Positions 24,073 through 32,202 of a stretch of 64,000 nt of DNA are shown piece after piece (position 1 is the first letter of the stretch; every line of letters starts with the position of its first letter). The stretch spans positions 1 to 64,000 of the forward strand of contig JAQNCT010000008.1 of the NCBI GenBank assembly GCA_029077825.1, written 5' to 3'. Source of the stretch: Acidocella sp. Lineage in GTDB: Bacteria > Pseudomonadota > Alphaproteobacteria > Acetobacterales > Acetobacteraceae. A program made the translations under genes and the position numbers. Below the pieces are notes generated by a model. That model saw only the letters and a list, made by a program, of their open reading frames with translations, was not told the origin of the DNA and searched no databases.

Positions 24073-25522
24073 AAACCGCCAGGTTGGAATTGTTGATGTA
24101 ACGCTGCGCGATGCGCACCAATGCCTGTGGGCAACGCGGATGACCACCGCGATGATGCAGGGTATTGCACCGCGTTTGGATGATGCTGGATTTGAGGCGA
24201 TTGATCTGGTGGGTGGCGCGGTATTTGACGTGGCGGTGCGGTATTTACGCGAGGACCCTTGGGAGCGGATGCGAATATTGTCGCAATGGGTGACCAAGAC
24301 GCCGCTGATTATTCATACGCGTGGGCAAAGCCTGTTTACCTTTGAATTTTTTGCCGATGACGTGGTGGCGTTGGCGGCGGAGCGGTTTGCGGCGAATGGG
24401 ATGCGTTACCACACACCATATGATGCGCTGAATGATATGCGGAACTTAGAAATTCCGGTGAAGGCGGCGAAGCTACACGGCATGTATGTGGTGGGTGGTT
24501 TGGTTTACACCTTCAGCCCGGTGCATACGGATGAGTATTATACCAAGAAGGCTAAAGAGCTTTTGGCCTTAGGCGTTGATGCGATATTTTTGAAGGACGC
24601 CAGCGGGCTGTTAACGCCCGAGCGGGTGGCGACATTGGTGCCGGCGGTGAAAGCGGTGATGGGCGGCAAGCCTTTGCAGATTCACACGCACTGCAATTCG
24701 GGTCTGGCACCTTATGTCGTGTTGCAGGCGGTTGAATACGGGGTCGATGTTGTCCATACCGCGACATCCACATTGGCCAATGGGGTTTCACATTCGCCAA
24801 CTGAACGGGTGGTGCGGAACTTGCGCCGCCGGGGCTATGATGTACCAGTTGATCTGGCGCCGGTAGAAGACGTGGCTGAGTTGTTGGCCTATATTGCCGC
24901 CAAAGAAGGCAAGCCGGTTGGCACGCCAAATGAATATGATGATTTTCATTTTTTGCACCAATGTCCTGGTGGAATGGTATCTAACCTGGCGTATCAGCTC
25001 GAATCGATGGGGCTACGTGACCGGTTAGAGGAGATTCTCGAAGAAGCCTGGCACGTGCGGGAGGATTTGGGGTATCCGATTGTGGTCAGCCCGTTTGCGC
25101 AATATATTGTGACGCAATCAGTATTGAATGTTGTGGGGCGCGGGCAGGGGCGGGCGCGTTATGATAATGTGCCCGACGAAATAAGGCTGTATGTGCGCGG
25201 CGGGTATGGCGAGATTGCCGGGCCGATTGATGCGAATTTATACGATAAAATTACCAAGGGGGCGCCGCGGATCACTGAGCGGCCGGGCGCGCTGGTGCCA
25301 CCCGCTTTACAAAAATTACGTGCGGCGCGGGGGCCGTTTAAATCAGATGATGATTTATTGCTGGCGGCGTTTTATGATGATGGTAATTATCGCGCGTTGA
25401 AGGATGCCGGGCCGATCAATACTGATTACCCGATTATGGCGACGCCCCTGGCGACGTTGATCAAAGAGATCAGCGAGCGGCCGGCGATTAAATATTTTCA
25501 CTTCAAACAGGGCGTTGCGTGA
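24062..25522 (+). CDS. Carboxyltransferase subunit of the PYC/OADA family, substrate uncertain
   Basis: 486 residues from ATG 24062. HMGL-like TIM barrel in the first 290 residues. Visible catalytic elements are VDVTLRDAHQCLWATRM (Asp12, Arg16, Gln20), the carboxylate-binding-type Arg87 in IIHTRGQSLF, the lysine that is carbamylated in relatives, K178 in FLKDASGLLTP, and metal ligands H208/H210 in IHTHCNSG. A conserved PYC_OADA C-terminal region follows. It departs from pyruvate carboxylase and oxaloacetate decarboxylase in several places: RGQS for RGAN/RGQN, RYHTPYDALND for the RVFDALND-type block, and TATSTLANGVSH for the AAxSMSGGTSQ-type block. So it transfers CO2 from biotin to some ketone or keto acid, perhaps not pyruvate. 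Coupling to BKACE suggests that the product is a beta-keto acid. Confidence 0.82.
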   Translation: MPPKNRQVGIVDVTLRDAHQCLWATRMTTAMMQGIAPRLDDAGFEAIDLVGGAVFDVAVRYLREDPWERMRILSQWVTKTPLIIHTRGQSLFTFEFFADDVVALAAERFAANGMRYHTPYDALNDMRNLEIPVKAAKLHGMYVVGGLVYTFSPVHTDEYYTKKAKELLALGVDAIFLKDASGLLTPERVATLVPAVKAVMGGKPLQIHTHCNSGLAPYVVLQAVEYGVDVVHTATSTLANGVSHSPTERVVRNLRRRGYDVPVDLAPVEDVAELLAYIAAKEGKPVGTPNEYDDFHFLHQCPGGMVSNLAYQLESMGLRDRLEEILEEAWHVREDLGYPIVVSPFAQYIVTQSVLNVVGRGQGRARYDNVPDEIRLYVRGGYGEIAGPIDANLYDKITKGAPRITERPGALVPPALQKLRAARGPFKSDDDLLLAAFYDDGNYRALKDAGPINTDYPIMATPLATLIKEISERPAIKYFHFKQGVA

Positions 25523-25553
25523 AGCGATGACCAGTATAGCGAAAGAGGCTGAA

Positions 25554-26378
25554 ATGACCCCAATTATTATTACCACGGCCATTACGGGCGCGATCCCTCG
25601 GAAGAAGGATAATCCGGCGCTGCCAGTTACGCCCGCGGAGCAGATTGAATCAACTCATGCGGCGTATGAGGCGGGTTCAGCGCTGGTGCATATTCATGTG
25701 CGGGATGAACAGGAAAACCCATCATCATCGCCGGAGTTGTTTGCTCAGGTACAGGAAGGGGTGCGAAAACATTGTCCGGGGATGATTATTCAGTTCTCCA
25801 CTGGCGGGCGCGGGCGAGAAGCTTCCAAGCGGGGGGCTAGTTTGTATTTAAAGCCTGACATGGCGTCACTTACCACCGGGTCAGTTAATTTTCCAAATCA
25901 GATTTATGAGAATACGCCGGAGTTTATTGATGATCTGTGCAAGGAAATGTTGACCTATCACATCAAGCCGGAGATTGAGGTGTTTGATGCGGCGATGCTT
26001 TACAACGCGGTGAATTTGGCGAAGCGCGGCATGATTGCCGAGTCGCTTCATGTGCAGTTTGTGATGGGCGTGCCGAACGCAATGCCGGTACGGCGCAGTT
26101 TACTGGAATTTTTATTGAGCGAGTTAAAGGCAATTGCACCGAACGCAACGTGGTCAGCGCTGGGGATGGCCCGGCAGCAGTTGGAAGTGAATAAATGGTG
26201 CCTTGAATTGGGTGGCCATACACGCACCGGTTTTGAAGATAATCTGCGGATCAGCAAAGACCGTCTGGCTAGCAGCAATGCTGAGCTGGTGTCGCTGGTG
26301 GTGGCACAGGCTGCGGCTTATGGCCGCCGGCCGGCGACCCCGGCGGAGGCGCGTGAAATTCTTGGCCTGGCAGCATAG
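25554..26378 (+). CDS. BKACE-family beta-keto acid cleavage enzyme (DUF849)
   Basis: 274 residues. Start taken at ATG 25554, six bases after AAAGAGG; upstream TTG/ATG codons would overlap the previous gene without better sites. The N-terminus TPIIITTAITGA is typical, zinc ligands His46 and His48 are in LVHIHVRDE, and the C-terminal GHTRTGFEDNLRI gives Glu228. BKACE enzymes use acetyl-CoA to cleave R-CO-CH2-COO- into an acyl-CoA and acetoacetate. Placed between carboxyltransferase and biotin carrier genes, it should act on the carboxylated product. If the acyl-CoA is sulfoacetyl-CoA, it enters the SauS-Xsc route nearby. This substrate is inferred, not seen. Confidence 0.87.
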   Translation: MTPIIITTAITGAIPRKKDNPALPVTPAEQIESTHAAYEAGSALVHIHVRDEQENPSSSPELFAQVQEGVRKHCPGMIIQFSTGGRGREASKRGASLYLKPDMASLTTGSVNFPNQIYENTPEFIDDLCKEMLTYHIKPEIEVFDAAMLYNAVNLAKRGMIAESLHVQFVMGVPNAMPVRRSLLEFLLSELKAIAPNATWSALGMARQQLEVNKWCLELGGHTRTGFEDNLRISKDRLASSNAELVSLVVAQAAAYGRRPATPAEAREILGLAA

Positions 26379-26389
26379 GGAGCGTTGAT

Positions 26390-26875
26390 ATGACACTGAG
26401 CTACAAGGATGTTGCTGATATCATCAAAATTATTGATGCCAGCCAATGTGATGAGGTGATCGTGGAGCTCGCGGATGTAAAAATTGTGGTGCGCCGTGGT
26501 GGTGGGGCAGCGCCTGCTGTTGTGAATGCGCCGGTGGCTGCGGCACGTCCAACAATGATGCCAGCGCCAGCGCCGGTGGCACCGCCGCCACAGGCTGCGC
26601 CAGTTGCGATATCCGCACAGGATAGTGATGGCAAGGTCATTGTGCGGGCGCCGATGACCGGTACCTTCTACCGTTCACCCTCGCCTAAGGACCCGCCGTT
26701 TGTTGAGGTCGGCAGCGTGGTGAAAGCGGGCGATGTTTTGTGCAGCATCGAGGTGATGAAATTATTTACCACGATCACGGCGGAAACCGGCGGGAAAATT
26801 ACGCGGATTTTGCAAGATAATGCAGCGCTTGTGCAGTTTGACCAGCCTTTATTTGTCATTGAATTGCAGACTTAA
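26390..26875 (+). CDS. Biotin carboxyl carrier protein (AccB-like)
   Basis: 161 residues. N-terminal helical domain, then a Pro/Ala-rich flexible linker (about residues 40-75), then the biotinyl domain: VRAPMTGTFYRSPSPKDPPF, VEVGSVVKAGDVLCSIEVMK with the biotinylated lysine in EVMKLF. It carries CO2 between the biotin carboxylase and the carboxyltransferase. It lies 11 bp after the BKACE gene with a GGAG site. Last clear member of the carboxylase operon. Confidence 0.92.
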   Translation: MTLSYKDVADIIKIIDASQCDEVIVELADVKIVVRRGGGAAPAVVNAPVAAARPTMMPAPAPVAPPPQAAPVAISAQDSDGKVIVRAPMTGTFYRSPSPKDPPFVEVGSVVKAGDVLCSIEVMKLFTTITAETGGKITRILQDNAALVQFDQPLFVIELQT

Positions 26876-26949
26876 GGTTGTGATTTTCGAAATTAATGTA
26901 AAAGATATAATTTTCTCTTTTCAAGAGAGTTCGTTTTGAAGTAGGTTTT

Positions 26950-26988
26950 ATCCCACGACGGAGACGGCCAAGCCGCCTCTGCAGGGAT
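26950..26988 (+). promoter_or_regulatory. Long hairpin in the leader of the second MFS gene
   Basis: ATCCC (26950-26954) pairs with GGGAT (26984-26988) and encloses GAGACGGC/GCCGCCTC, one mismatch, around a CAA loop. No T-tract follows, so it is not a standard terminator. A smaller hairpin, TCTCTT-TTC-AAGAGA, lies shortly upstream. It may regulate permease expression or be an RNA-processing site. Confidence 0.4.
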
Positions 26989-27041
26989 GGCGAGTTGAAA
27001 GTTACTGACTGCGTTAATAATCAAAAGATCGGGGAACCAAG

Positions 27042-28454
27042 ATGTCCGAGACAACTGAACAATCAATCTATGCGCAAGAGAACCTTTTGGCTCGTCTTGA
27101 CCGTATTCCGTTTAATCGAAAAATATTTTTTCTGACGTGCCTTCTGGGCATTGTGTGGCTGCTGGAGGCATTTGATATTGGTATCATCGCGCCGGTGCTG
27201 TTCCTGGTGAAGTCCACCTGGAAGCTGGCACCTAGCCAGGTGGGTCTGGTCGCTAGTGCGGGGACGCTGGGAATTGTGATCGGCCTGTTGCCCGCCGGGC
27301 GGCTGGCGGACCGGTATGGCCGGAAGACAACCTTATTGGTGGGGATTGTCATTTTCAGTGTGGTGACATTTTTGGCCAGCTTTTCGCAGAACGTTGAGCA
27401 ACTGGCGACCTGCCGGTTTTTTGCTGGGCTGGGTCAGGGGGCAGTGTTTCCGGTGCCGTATTTGCTGCTGTCAGAATTTGTTGGTAAAAAATGGCGTGGT
27501 ACGGCGGTGGGCTTAGCCAATGCGATGCTGGGTTTTTCCTACGGGTTGAATACATTGATTGCGGCGTTGATCGTCGGCAAGGTTCCCGATGAGGAAGCTT
27601 GGCGGATACTGCTGATACTGGGTGGCTGCACGATATTCATTGTGCCGATACTGATTAAATTTCTGCCAGAATCACCACGGTTTTTGCTAAAAGCTGGGCG
27701 GATTGATGCGGTACGCACATTTGTTGAAGGGCTAGAAAATGTTAGTGGCCTCGCGCATGATGCGTCTCTGATTGATAAATCATCGTTGCAGGTGCTGGAA
27801 GCCACCGCGCACCGGCGCGTGTCACTGGGAGATTTCCTGAAGCCGCCGTATTTGGCCCGCTGCATCGTTTCATACGCATCCTTGCTGTCGCCGTTTATCG
27901 TGTTTTATGTGATTACGATTTACGGACCATCGATCATCGCGCGGATGGGTGCGACCAAGGCGGATGCGCTATATTATACATCGGCATTATTATTCTTCAC
28001 CGTGATCACGACGGCGGCGGCGGGTCTGGCTGGTGATAAGATCAGCCGCCGGGCGGGGCTAACGGTGATCATGACGTTGGCCGGGTGTGGTGCGGTTGCG
28101 TTGGGGCAGACATTGTCGCAGGCCGGGACGATATTTGCGGCATTGGTGGTGTGGGGCTTGGTGTATGCGGCATTCCCGCTGGCCAAGCTTTATATGGCCG
28201 AGCAATTTCCCACCCGGCTGCGGGCCACGGGCTCGATGATTGGGGAGAGCATCACCAGGTTTTTGACCGGCGTGATTCTGGTTTATTATTTTCCGACATT
28301 GCAGGCCAATCTTTCATCAAGCACCTTGTTTGCTATTTTAGGGGTGCTTACGGTGGTCGCCATTGTGCCGATTGCACTGTTTGGCGTGCAAACATCGGGG
28401 CTTAGTGTTGAGCAAACCGGGACTGATATTACGAAACTGCATACGCAATCTTAG
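27042..28454 (+). CDS. MFS permease, paralogue of the 19.5-kb permease
   Basis: 470 residues, twelve membrane segments. Shares layout and local motifs with the other island permease: GIVWLLEAFDIGIIAPVLFL, GRLADRYGRKTTLLVG, FFAGLGQGAVFPVPYLLLSE. It follows the carboxylase operon after a 166-bp leader and precedes the TauE/SafE gene. The two permeases presumably import different sulfonated or organic acids; this one would serve the SDR-carboxylase route. Confidence 0.8.
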   Translation: MSETTEQSIYAQENLLARLDRIPFNRKIFFLTCLLGIVWLLEAFDIGIIAPVLFLVKSTWKLAPSQVGLVASAGTLGIVIGLLPAGRLADRYGRKTTLLVGIVIFSVVTFLASFSQNVEQLATCRFFAGLGQGAVFPVPYLLLSEFVGKKWRGTAVGLANAMLGFSYGLNTLIAALIVGKVPDEEAWRILLILGGCTIFIVPILIKFLPESPRFLLKAGRIDAVRTFVEGLENVSGLAHDASLIDKSSLQVLEATAHRRVSLGDFLKPPYLARCIVSYASLLSPFIVFYVITIYGPSIIARMGATKADALYYTSALLFFTVITTAAAGLAGDKISRRAGLTVIMTLAGCGAVALGQTLSQAGTIFAALVVWGLVYAAFPLAKLYMAEQFPTRLRATGSMIGESITRFLTGVILVYYFPTLQANLSSSTLFAILGVLTVVAIVPIALFGVQTSGLSVEQTGTDITKLHTQS

Positions 28455-28556
28455 CATTATCCCGCAGCGTAGCGATGAGGAGTTGATGCTGGCTTTTCCA
28501 AGGCAGCATCAACCCCTCGTTGATTTTTTATGGCTGATGGCCGATAGCATCGGCTG

Positions 28557-29306
28557 ATGTCTACCTCGCCGATCATTGTTGCCGTTGGTTTGGTCATGCT
28601 GTTTGTGGCAGGGCTCGCGCGCGGCTTTACCGGGTTTGGCATGGGCATCGTCGCGATACCGTTGCTCAGCTTGATGATGCCACCGACCGATGCGGTGGTA
28701 ATTGTATTACTACTGCAGGTCTATGTCAGCCTGCTGAATTTTCGGACCTCGGTAAAGCTCTGTCATTGGCCATTGGTGAGCAAGCTGACGGTTGGATCAA
28801 TTGTTGCGACACCGTTAGGGTCTTGGGCATTGTTATATATGTCGGCCAATATGTTGCGGCTTTGTATTGCGGTGATTGTATTTGCCACGGCGGTGACGTT
28901 GGCTGCCGGCTATCGGTTGAAAATGATTCCTTCGGGGTGGCAGGTTTTGGCGTTTGGCGTGGCATCGGGTGTATTGAATGGCTTGGCGGGAATGTCCGGT
29001 CCGCCGGTGGTGGCGTTTTTTTTGGCGGCCCCTTTGAGCGTGGCGGTGGCGCGGGCCTCGATGATTATGTTTTTTCTTATCAGTGCTGTTTTGGCGCTCC
29101 TTCCGTTGGCGATATTCGGGAAGTTTCACCTATGGAGTATGGCCGGTTCGCTCATGGGTTTGCCGGTGGTATTGCTGGGGTCGGTGGTTGGTACGAAGCT
29201 TTATTTGTCGAGCAACGGGGGGCATTTCAGATTTATCTCCATCGGCCTACTGGTACTAGCCGCGGTGTTGGCCGGCCTTAGAGCATTTGGCGGCTTTGTG
29301 GCCTGA
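28557..29306 (+). CDS. TauE/SafE-family anion exporter, probable sulfite exporter
   Basis: 249 residues with seven or eight hydrophobic helices and the duplicated TauE/SafE pattern (ARGFTGFGMGIVAIPLLSLM in the first half, GVLNGLAGMSGPPVVAFFLA in the second). Members export sulfite, sulfoacetate or related anions, and one is a common companion of xsc, where sulfite made inside must be removed. No sulfite dehydrogenase gene is in the window, which makes export the likely fate here. Start ATG 28557; ribosome site weak. Confidence 0.85.
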   Translation: MSTSPIIVAVGLVMLFVAGLARGFTGFGMGIVAIPLLSLMMPPTDAVVIVLLLQVYVSLLNFRTSVKLCHWPLVSKLTVGSIVATPLGSWALLYMSANMLRLCIAVIVFATAVTLAAGYRLKMIPSGWQVLAFGVASGVLNGLAGMSGPPVVAFFLAAPLSVAVARASMIMFFLISAVLALLPLAIFGKFHLWSMAGSLMGLPVVLLGSVVGTKLYLSSNGGHFRFISIGLLVLAAVLAGLRAFGGFVA

Positions 29307-29445
29307 ATGTGCTAAAAAGCTGATTGACGCGCTCGGATGCGGCGCGGGTGATTAATGTGATCTGTGGCGGGACCAAAGCCGAATATGGCTTGCGCGATAA
29401 TTTTAAGGCGGCTTTATAACGGTATATTTATTGCATGGTTAAAAC

Positions 29446-32196
29446 ATGGACATAGTGCATTCGCCGAAACACCGCGCTGAATTGATGAACGAAGCTTTAC
29501 GCGATGATATCCGCTTGCTGGGGCGAATTTTGGGTGAGACCATCCGTGGTATTGAGGGCGCGGCGGTTTATCAGCAGATCGAAACGATCAGGCAATTGGC
29601 GGTGCGGTTTCATCGTGACCAGGACCGGGCGGCGCAGACCGAGTTGGAGGCGATTCTGGCCGGATTGTCAGATGGCGAGATCAACAAGGTCACCCGCGCC
29701 TTTGGGTATTTTTCCATTCTGGCGAATATTGCCGAGGATCATCATCATACCAGGCGCTGGCGGGCGCATCAGGTGGCGGGCTCGCCGCCGCGTGAGGGTA
29801 GTTTGGCGGCGGGGTTGGCGCTGGCCAGAGCGGTCGGCTTCGATGATGCGGCGTTGCAGGCGTTTTTCCGTAGCGCTTATATCGCGCCGGTACTGACCGC
29901 GCACCCGACCGAGGTGCAGCGCCGGAGTATTCTTAATAGTCTTGATGAAATTACGCGCTTATTGAACCGGCGTGACCGGGTTGAGGAGACCGCCGAAGAG
30001 CGCGCCGAGATGGACCAGGGCCTGCGGCGGCTGGTTCTCACTCTGTGGCAGACCCGGACATTGCGGACCAGTAAGCTCTCCGTGCTTGATGAGGTGGAGA
30101 ATGCGCTGAGCTATTTCAGTGCCACATTTTTCACCGAAGTGCCTAAGCTTTATGCCGCTGTCGAGCGGGCAATCGGCGTCACGGACGAGACTCTGCCGGC
30201 GTTCTTGGAAATTGGCACCTGGATCGGTGGTGACCGCGATGGCAACCCGTTCGTGGACGCGATTGTGCTGAGCGAGACTCTGAACCGGCAATCGCAGCGG
30301 GCCATTGGGTTTTATATCGGCCAGGTGGCGAAGCTGCGGGCGGAGCTTTCAATTGCAGCCTTGCTGGCGGAAGTCACGCCTGAGCTTAAGGCGCTGGCGC
30401 TCGCCTCGCCTGACAAATCTGACCATCGGGCTGACGAACCCTACAGGCTGGCGCTGGCAACTATTGAAGCGCGGTTGGTGGCGACGCAAAGCCCGTCAAA
30501 GGCGGCGGCGGTGCCGTACGCAGCGCCGGAGGCATTCATGGCTGATCTCACGGTAATTGCGGATTCGTTGCTGAACCATGGCGCTGGGCTGCTGGCGCAG
30601 GGGAGGCTTGGCAATTTGCAGCGGGCCGCGCGGGTGTTTGGCTGGACGCTGGCGCCGCTCGATTTACGGCAGAACGCTGCTGTGCATGAGCAGACGATCG
30701 CGGAGATGTTGGAACGCGCCACACCTAGCACCCGGTATTTGCAAAAGGATGAAGCCGGCCGCTGTGAAATTCTGCTGCGGGAGCTGGCCACCAGCCGGCC
30801 TTTGGTGTCGCGCCATGTCACCTACGGTGCCGAGACAGCCAAGGAGCTGGCGATATTCGAAGCGGCGCGCGCGGCGCATTTGCGCTACGGGCTACGGGCA
30901 ATCCGCACCATGATCATCTCCAAGACCGATGCTGTCTCAGATATGTTGGAGTTGGCGGTGTTGCTGAAGGAGGCAGGCATTTTACGGCCCGACGAGCAGG
31001 CGCTGGATGTCAACATCGTGCCGCTGTTCGAAACCATTGAGGATTTACGGGCAGCGGCGCGGATTATGGATGCGCTGTTCAGCCAGCCCTTGTACCGTGC
31101 GCTGCTGGCCCGGCGGGGTGATATCCAGGAGGTGATGCTTGGCTATTCCGACAGCAACAAGGATGGTGGGTTTTTAACCTCCGGCTGGGAATTGTACCGC
31201 GCTGAAGTTGGGCTGGTGGAGGTGTTTGCCAGGCACGGTGTGCGGCTGCGGCTGTTTCATGGCCGTGGCGGCTCGGTGGGGCGCGGCGGCGGGCCAAGCT
31301 ATCAGGCCATTTTGGCGCAGCCGAAGGGCGCTGTGCAGGGGCAAATAAGGCTAACCGAGCAGGGTGAGGTGATTGCCGCAAAATATGGTAATGCTGAAGT
31401 TGGCAAGCGCAATCTTGAAGTTATGGTATCAGCCAGTCTGGTGGCGACCGCCGAGCCAGCCTTGGCCGAGCCGCTTTCGCCAAGCTTTATCAATACCATC
31501 ACCGAACTTTCTGATGCGGCCTACGCGGCCTACCGTGGTCTGGTTTATGAGACGCCAGGGTTCGAGGATTATTTTTGGCAATCCACGGTGATTGCGGAAA
31601 TTGCCAGCTTGAATCTCGGCAGCCGGCCGGCATCGCGCGCCAAGGGCCGTTCAATTGAAGATTTGCGGGCGATCCCCTGGGTATTTTCATGGGCGCAATG
31701 CCGGGTGATGCTGCCGGGCTGGTACGGGTTTGGCAGTGCTGTGGATGCGCTGCTGGCCAAGCATGGTGAGCGCGGCATGTGGCTGCTGCAGTCAATGTTC
31801 CAGGACTGGCCAGTATTTTCGACGATTTTGCTGAACATGGATATGGTGCTGGCGAAGGCGGACATGGGCATTGCGGTGCGCTATGCGGCGTTGGTGGAAG
31901 ACGACGCGCTGCGGGAGCGGATTTTTCCGCGCATCAAGGCGGAGTATGAGCGCACCTGCGCCCATCTGCTGACCATCACCGGCCAGCGCGCCCTGTTGGA
32001 CCGCAACCCGTTGCTGCGCCGTTCGATCGTGAACCGTTTTCCGTATCTGGACCCGCTGAACCATGTGCAGGTGGCGATGTTGCGCCGCTGCCGTGACCAG
32101 GCGGCGGATGGCCCCGGCGAAGTGAACGAAAGGCTTAGGCGCGGCGTGCATATTTCCATAAATAGTATTGCGGCGGCGCTGCGTAACAGCGGGTAA
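29446..32196 (+). CDS. ppc: Phosphoenolpyruvate carboxylase
   Basis: 916 residues, the usual length. Signature 1 lies at LTAHPTEVQRRSIL (catalytic His) and signature 2 at VMLGYSDSNKDGGFLTSGWE. The phosphate-binding loop is FHGRGGSVGRGGGPSYQAI. It makes oxaloacetate from PEP and bicarbonate, replenishing the TCA cycle. It directly follows the sulfonate island, where growth on C2 units would need anaplerosis, but it may simply be the housekeeping copy. Convergent with the glutamate dehydrogenase gene (6-bp gap). Confidence 0.96.
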   Translation: MDIVHSPKHRAELMNEALRDDIRLLGRILGETIRGIEGAAVYQQIETIRQLAVRFHRDQDRAAQTELEAILAGLSDGEINKVTRAFGYFSILANIAEDHHHTRRWRAHQVAGSPPREGSLAAGLALARAVGFDDAALQAFFRSAYIAPVLTAHPTEVQRRSILNSLDEITRLLNRRDRVEETAEERAEMDQGLRRLVLTLWQTRTLRTSKLSVLDEVENALSYFSATFFTEVPKLYAAVERAIGVTDETLPAFLEIGTWIGGDRDGNPFVDAIVLSETLNRQSQRAIGFYIGQVAKLRAELSIAALLAEVTPELKALALASPDKSDHRADEPYRLALATIEARLVATQSPSKAAAVPYAAPEAFMADLTVIADSLLNHGAGLLAQGRLGNLQRAARVFGWTLAPLDLRQNAAVHEQTIAEMLERATPSTRYLQKDEAGRCEILLRELATSRPLVSRHVTYGAETAKELAIFEAARAAHLRYGLRAIRTMIISKTDAVSDMLELAVLLKEAGILRPDEQALDVNIVPLFETIEDLRAAARIMDALFSQPLYRALLARRGDIQEVMLGYSDSNKDGGFLTSGWELYRAEVGLVEVFARHGVRLRLFHGRGGSVGRGGGPSYQAILAQPKGAVQGQIRLTEQGEVIAAKYGNAEVGKRNLEVMVSASLVATAEPALAEPLSPSFINTITELSDAAYAAYRGLVYETPGFEDYFWQSTVIAEIASLNLGSRPASRAKGRSIEDLRAIPWVFSWAQCRVMLPGWYGFGSAVDALLAKHGERGMWLLQSMFQDWPVFSTILLNMDMVLAKADMGIAVRYAALVEDDALRERIFPRIKAEYERTCAHLLTITGQRALLDRNPLLRRSIVNRFPYLDPLNHVQVAMLRRCRDQAADGPGEVNERLRRGVHISINSIAAALRNSG

Positions 32197-32202
32197 AAAA
32201 CC

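Noticed and set aside
22723-26875. Biotin genes as acetyl-CoA carboxylase
   Set aside because: No AccA/AccD; the carboxyltransferase is of the PYC/OADA barrel type and BKACE is embedded in the operon.
29307-29445. Short plus-strand frame ending DNFKAAL before ppc
   Set aside because: About 31 codons from a TTG without ribosome site or recognisable family; may be a relic but cannot be supported.
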